Assembly (NCBI GenBank): GCA_945870115.1 | Contig: CAMBRH010000051.1 | Coordinates: 1 to 15,124, forward strand | Direction of reading: 5' to 3' | Length of the DNA: 15,124 bases | From: Chitinophaga pinensis | GTDB taxonomy: Bacteria > Bacteroidota > Bacteroidia > Flavobacteriales_D > Crocinitomicaceae | Shown here: piece by piece, positions 12,719-15,124 of the stretch | Layout: every line of letters begins with the position of its first letter | Numbering within the stretch: the stretch's first letter is position 1 | Notes under the pieces: generated by a model | What the model saw: only the letters and a program-made list of their open reading frames with translations | What the model was told of the DNA's origin: nothing | The model's database searches: none | Program-made: the position numbers and the translations under genes

Positions 12719-13582
12719 ATGAAATATCCATCATCAGAATTAGTATTAAACGCAAAAGGTCAAGTTTATCATTTAGGTCTTGCACCTGAGCATATAGCAA
12801 AAAACATTATTTTAGTTGGCGATCAAGATCGCGTAGAATTAATTTCTAAATTTTTCGACAAAATTGATCATGTTGCGCAACATCGTGAATTTACAACGCA
12901 TACAGGTTGGTACAAAGGAAAACACATTACGGCAATGTCAACTGGTATTGGGACAGACAATTTAGACATTACTATCAATGAAATTGACGCTTTAGTGAAC
13001 ATCGATTTGGAAGCTCGAGAAGATAAAAAAGAAATGACTTCCTTAAATTTAATTAGAATTGGAACGTGCGGAATTTTACAGCCAGAAATTCCAGTTCATT
13101 CTTACATATTGTCATCTCATGCTTATGGTTTAGATAATATAGCCCATTTTTACGATGTCGATTTTTCTAACGAAGAAAAAGAAATGAACACTAAAATTGA
13201 TACTTTTTTAGCATTACCTGAAAAAATTAAACCATATTTTATTTCTGCTGACGAATCGCTTGTAAATAAATTGCGTTCAGAAAAAACGTTTGAAGGAATT
13301 ACTGTTACAAGCAGTGGTTTCTATGCTCCTCAAGGAAGAAAATTACGTTTAAATTTATCAACGACCGATTTGAACGAAAAATTAGGAGAATTTAATCACA
13401 ATGGTTTGAAAGTGAATAATTTTGAAATGGAAAGTTCAGCTTTATTTTTCTTAGGAAAATCTTTAGGACACAAAGCAACAACAATTTGTTTAGGAATTGC
13501 AAATCGACCAAATCAAGAATTTTCGAAAGGTTATGGAAAAGAAATGGATGAATTGATTGAATACGTTTTAGAGAGAATTTGA
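12719..13582 (+). CDS. Nucleoside phosphorylase, uridine-phosphorylase-like
   Basis: A 287-residue PNP_UDP_1 family enzyme that splits a nucleoside with phosphate into base and (deoxy)ribose 1-phosphate in pyrimidine or purine salvage. Visible motifs are VGDQDRV (33-39; phosphate-binding Gly-Asp and Arg38), STGIGTDN (74-81), RIGTCGIL (113-120) and NFEMESSALF (234-243), where the Glu-Met-Glu ribose-binding motif lies. These match E. coli uridine phosphorylase more than the trimeric purine enzymes, but substrate choice cannot be fixed by eye. Compared with Udp it has a charged insertion around 94-108 (NIDLEAREDKKEMTS). No promoter box was found in the 115 bp before it, so it may be read through from the DUF4197 gene across the inverted repeat. 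The FG-GAP protein starts only 36 bp downstream. Confidence 0.93.
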   Translation: MKYPSSELVLNAKGQVYHLGLAPEHIAKNIILVGDQDRVELISKFFDKIDHVAQHREFTTHTGWYKGKHITAMSTGIGTDNLDITINEIDALVNIDLEAREDKKEMTSLNLIRIGTCGILQPEIPVHSYILSSHAYGLDNIAHFYDVDFSNEEKEMNTKIDTFLALPEKIKPYFISADESLVNKLRSEKTFEGITVTSSGFYAPQGRKLRLNLSTTDLNEKLGEFNHNGLKVNNFEMESSALFFLGKSLGHKATTICLGIANRPNQEFSKGYGKEMDELIEYVLERI

Positions 13583-13618
13583 ATAGCGTTAAAAGTGAAG
13601 AATTAAAAAAAAAGAATT

Positions 13619-15085
13619 ATGAAAAAGATTTTTGTATGGTTCTCCTTTTTACTGGTTATTTCAGCAGTTAATTGTCAAACATTTGAGGCAGATACAAGTT
13701 CAATTTTTAAAAAATTTAATTTTTCTGATGGAAAATTTTTCGATTGCAACAATGATAAAAAATTAGATTTAATTCTATCTGGAGAAATTGATAATTTTTA
13801 TTCTATCAATCAAACCATTATTTATCAAAATTTAGGTGGAAATAATTTTGAGGAATTAATGTCGTCAAATCTTCCTGATATTAGTTTTTCAGATATTTCA
13901 GTAACAGATGTGGATAATGATGGCGACATTGATTTTTTTATATCGGGTTTAGATAATTCTGGATTAAAAATAAGTCAAATTTATTTAAATAATGGTTCAT
14001 GTCTTTTTGTAGCTTCACAGAATATTTTACAACCTGTTTGCAATGGTGACAGTTTTTTCATTGATGCAGACAAGGATGGAGATAATGATTTAATTACATT
14101 TGGTAGTTCTGTTGGTCTTTCTCAACAGACTAATTATTATAAAAATAATGGAGCAGGATTATTTTCTTTGCATTCTGATAATCAAATTGTTGCACTTGAA
14201 AATGGTTCAATCGATACAGCTGATGTAGATCAGGACAACGATATTGATATCATTGTTAGTGGCTCTAATGTGCAAAATAACCATGGAATAACTAATTTAT
14301 ATATTAACAATGGTTTTGGTGATTATAGTGTTGATACAACTAATCATTTTTTAGGTCAGTCTTTCGGTTTATGCAAGTTCATGGATATTGATGGTGATGA
14401 TGATAAAGATATTTTTGTTATGGGCTTATTAAATGGTGCATATAGTGCTATTACCATGTTTTATGAAAATGATGGAAATGGTTCATATAGTGAAATCGGC
14501 GATAGAGGTGTGTTAAATTTAAAACAAGGTGATTTTGATTATTCTGATATTGATTTAGATGGTGATTTAGACTTATTTGTTTCGGCTAATTATGGCCCGT
14601 TTTCAACTAATGTAGATTCTGCAATATTATATTTAAATAATGAAGCTTATTTTACACGAGATACAAACTTTAATTTTATAGGAATCCAAGGCTTTTGTGC
14701 TTTTGGAAATACTGATGAAAATTGTGCCGAAGAATTATTTTTCACTGGGTTTAATGAATTAGCTTGCAATATGCATACTAACTTTTTAATAAACCAAAAT
14801 ACCGATTCATGTAAAACTTTGCCAGTAATAATTGATAGTCTCCCAAATAATTTAGCAGCAAGGATTTATCCAAATCCATCAATAGGAGAAGTTAATATTT
14901 ATTCAGAAATTGATTTGAATTTTTATAAGGTATATGATTTATCAGGAACAATTATTTTTGACGAAAAAGATTTTGAATTGAAAAATTTTCAAATAGATAT
15001 TTCAGCTTTGGAAAAAGGAGTTTACACTTTATTTTACGGAAATTCAACTAAAGAATACAGTTTTAGAATTGTAAAAACTGAATAA
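13619..15085 (+). CDS. Secreted FG-GAP/VCBS repeat protein with T9SS sorting domain
   Basis: A 488-residue protein with a signal peptide (MKKIFVWFSFLLVISAVNC, cleavage near residue 20). It has seven calcium-loop repeats of the D-x-D-x-D-G-x-x-D type, starting at residues 42, 97, 149, 202, 256, 310 and 364, at a period of 52-55. Examples are DVDNDGDID, DADKDGDND and DIDLDGDLD. The first is slightly and the last strongly degenerate (NTDENCAEE). Seven such repeats fit a complete seven-bladed beta-propeller of the integrin-alpha type. The C-terminal 75 residues (about 414-488, with RIYPNPS) form a T9SS type A sorting domain, so the protein should be exported by T9SS, probably for cell-surface binding. 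I cannot name its ligand. It starts 36 bp after the phosphorylase gene and may be cotranscribed. The stop at 15083-15085 is inside the window, so the gene is complete. Confidence 0.92.
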   Translation: MKKIFVWFSFLLVISAVNCQTFEADTSSIFKKFNFSDGKFFDCNNDKKLDLILSGEIDNFYSINQTIIYQNLGGNNFEELMSSNLPDISFSDISVTDVDNDGDIDFFISGLDNSGLKISQIYLNNGSCLFVASQNILQPVCNGDSFFIDADKDGDNDLITFGSSVGLSQQTNYYKNNGAGLFSLHSDNQIVALENGSIDTADVDQDNDIDIIVSGSNVQNNHGITNLYINNGFGDYSVDTTNHFLGQSFGLCKFMDIDGDDDKDIFVMGLLNGAYSAITMFYENDGNGSYSEIGDRGVLNLKQGDFDYSDIDLDGDLDLFVSANYGPFSTNVDSAILYLNNEAYFTRDTNFNFIGIQGFCAFGNTDENCAEELFFTGFNELACNMHTNFLINQNTDSCKTLPVIIDSLPNNLAARIYPNPSIGEVNIYSEIDLNFYKVYDLSGTIIFDEKDFELKNFQIDISALEKGVYTLFYGNSTKEYSFRIVKTE

Positions 15086-15124
15086 ATTTTGCAGAAAAAC
15101 AGCTTATTTGACTTAATCAATTTA

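Noticed and set aside
13908..14575. Asp-rich loops in the last gene as dockerin or EF-hand domains
   Set aside because: The loops recur every 52-55 residues with intervening beta-like blade sequence (YLNNG, FF.SG), which fits FG-GAP/VCBS propeller blades, not paired EF-hand helices of about 22-30 residues.

Overview
This AT-rich window comes from a member of the phylum Bacteroidota, most likely order Flavobacteriales. Four lines of evidence support this. There is a Bacteroidota-specific DUF4295 gene in the conserved order rpmB-rpmG-DUF4295-ftsY. Two large secreted proteins end in type IX secretion (T9SS) sorting domains. Several genes are preceded by the Bacteroidota promoter -7 element TAnnTTTG. 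None of the twelve gene starts has a convincing Shine-Dalgarno sequence. No tRNA, rRNA, insertion sequence, phage gene or CRISPR array was found.

Layout. Positions 1-1650 (minus) hold the N-terminal half of secA, cut by the window edge. A 593-bp divergent gap follows, with a good secA promoter, heptanucleotide repeats and the glyA promoter. Then comes glyA (2244-3542, plus) with a terminator. A small, very basic, probably exported protein (3818-4222, plus) converges on a 1381-residue multidomain M43 metalloprotease (4326-8471, minus), and the two share a bidirectional terminator. Next, all on the minus strand, come ftsY (8602-9546), DUF4295 (9673-9825), rpmG (9902-10090), rpmB (10161-10397) and cinA (10522-11757). 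Divergent from cinA, on the plus strand, are a DUF4197 lipoprotein (11857-12603), a uridine-phosphorylase-like enzyme (12719-13582) and a seven-repeat FG-GAP/VCBS protein with a T9SS tail (13619-15085).

How the genes relate. Most are housekeeping: SecA and FtsY serve the general secretory and SRP routes, L28, L33 and DUF4295 belong to the ribosome, GlyA supplies one-carbon units, and CinA and the phosphorylase act in nucleotide salvage or repair. The protease and the FG-GAP protein are surface or secreted cargo that would cross the inner membrane by Sec and the outer membrane by T9SS. No T9SS machinery gene lies here. I see no evidence for a new multi-gene defence or mobile system.

The most unusual non-coding signal is a set of 7-bp-period tandem repeats next to gene starts. 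One family (ATGARTT) recurs in the leaders of secA, ftsY and rpmG. Unrelated heptads sit before glyA and before the phosphorylase gene. The most unusual coding features are the duplicated PKD-GEVED-Ig module and the Cys-framed triplicate repeat in the protease, and the small protein in which 38% of the residues after position 37 are Lys or Arg.
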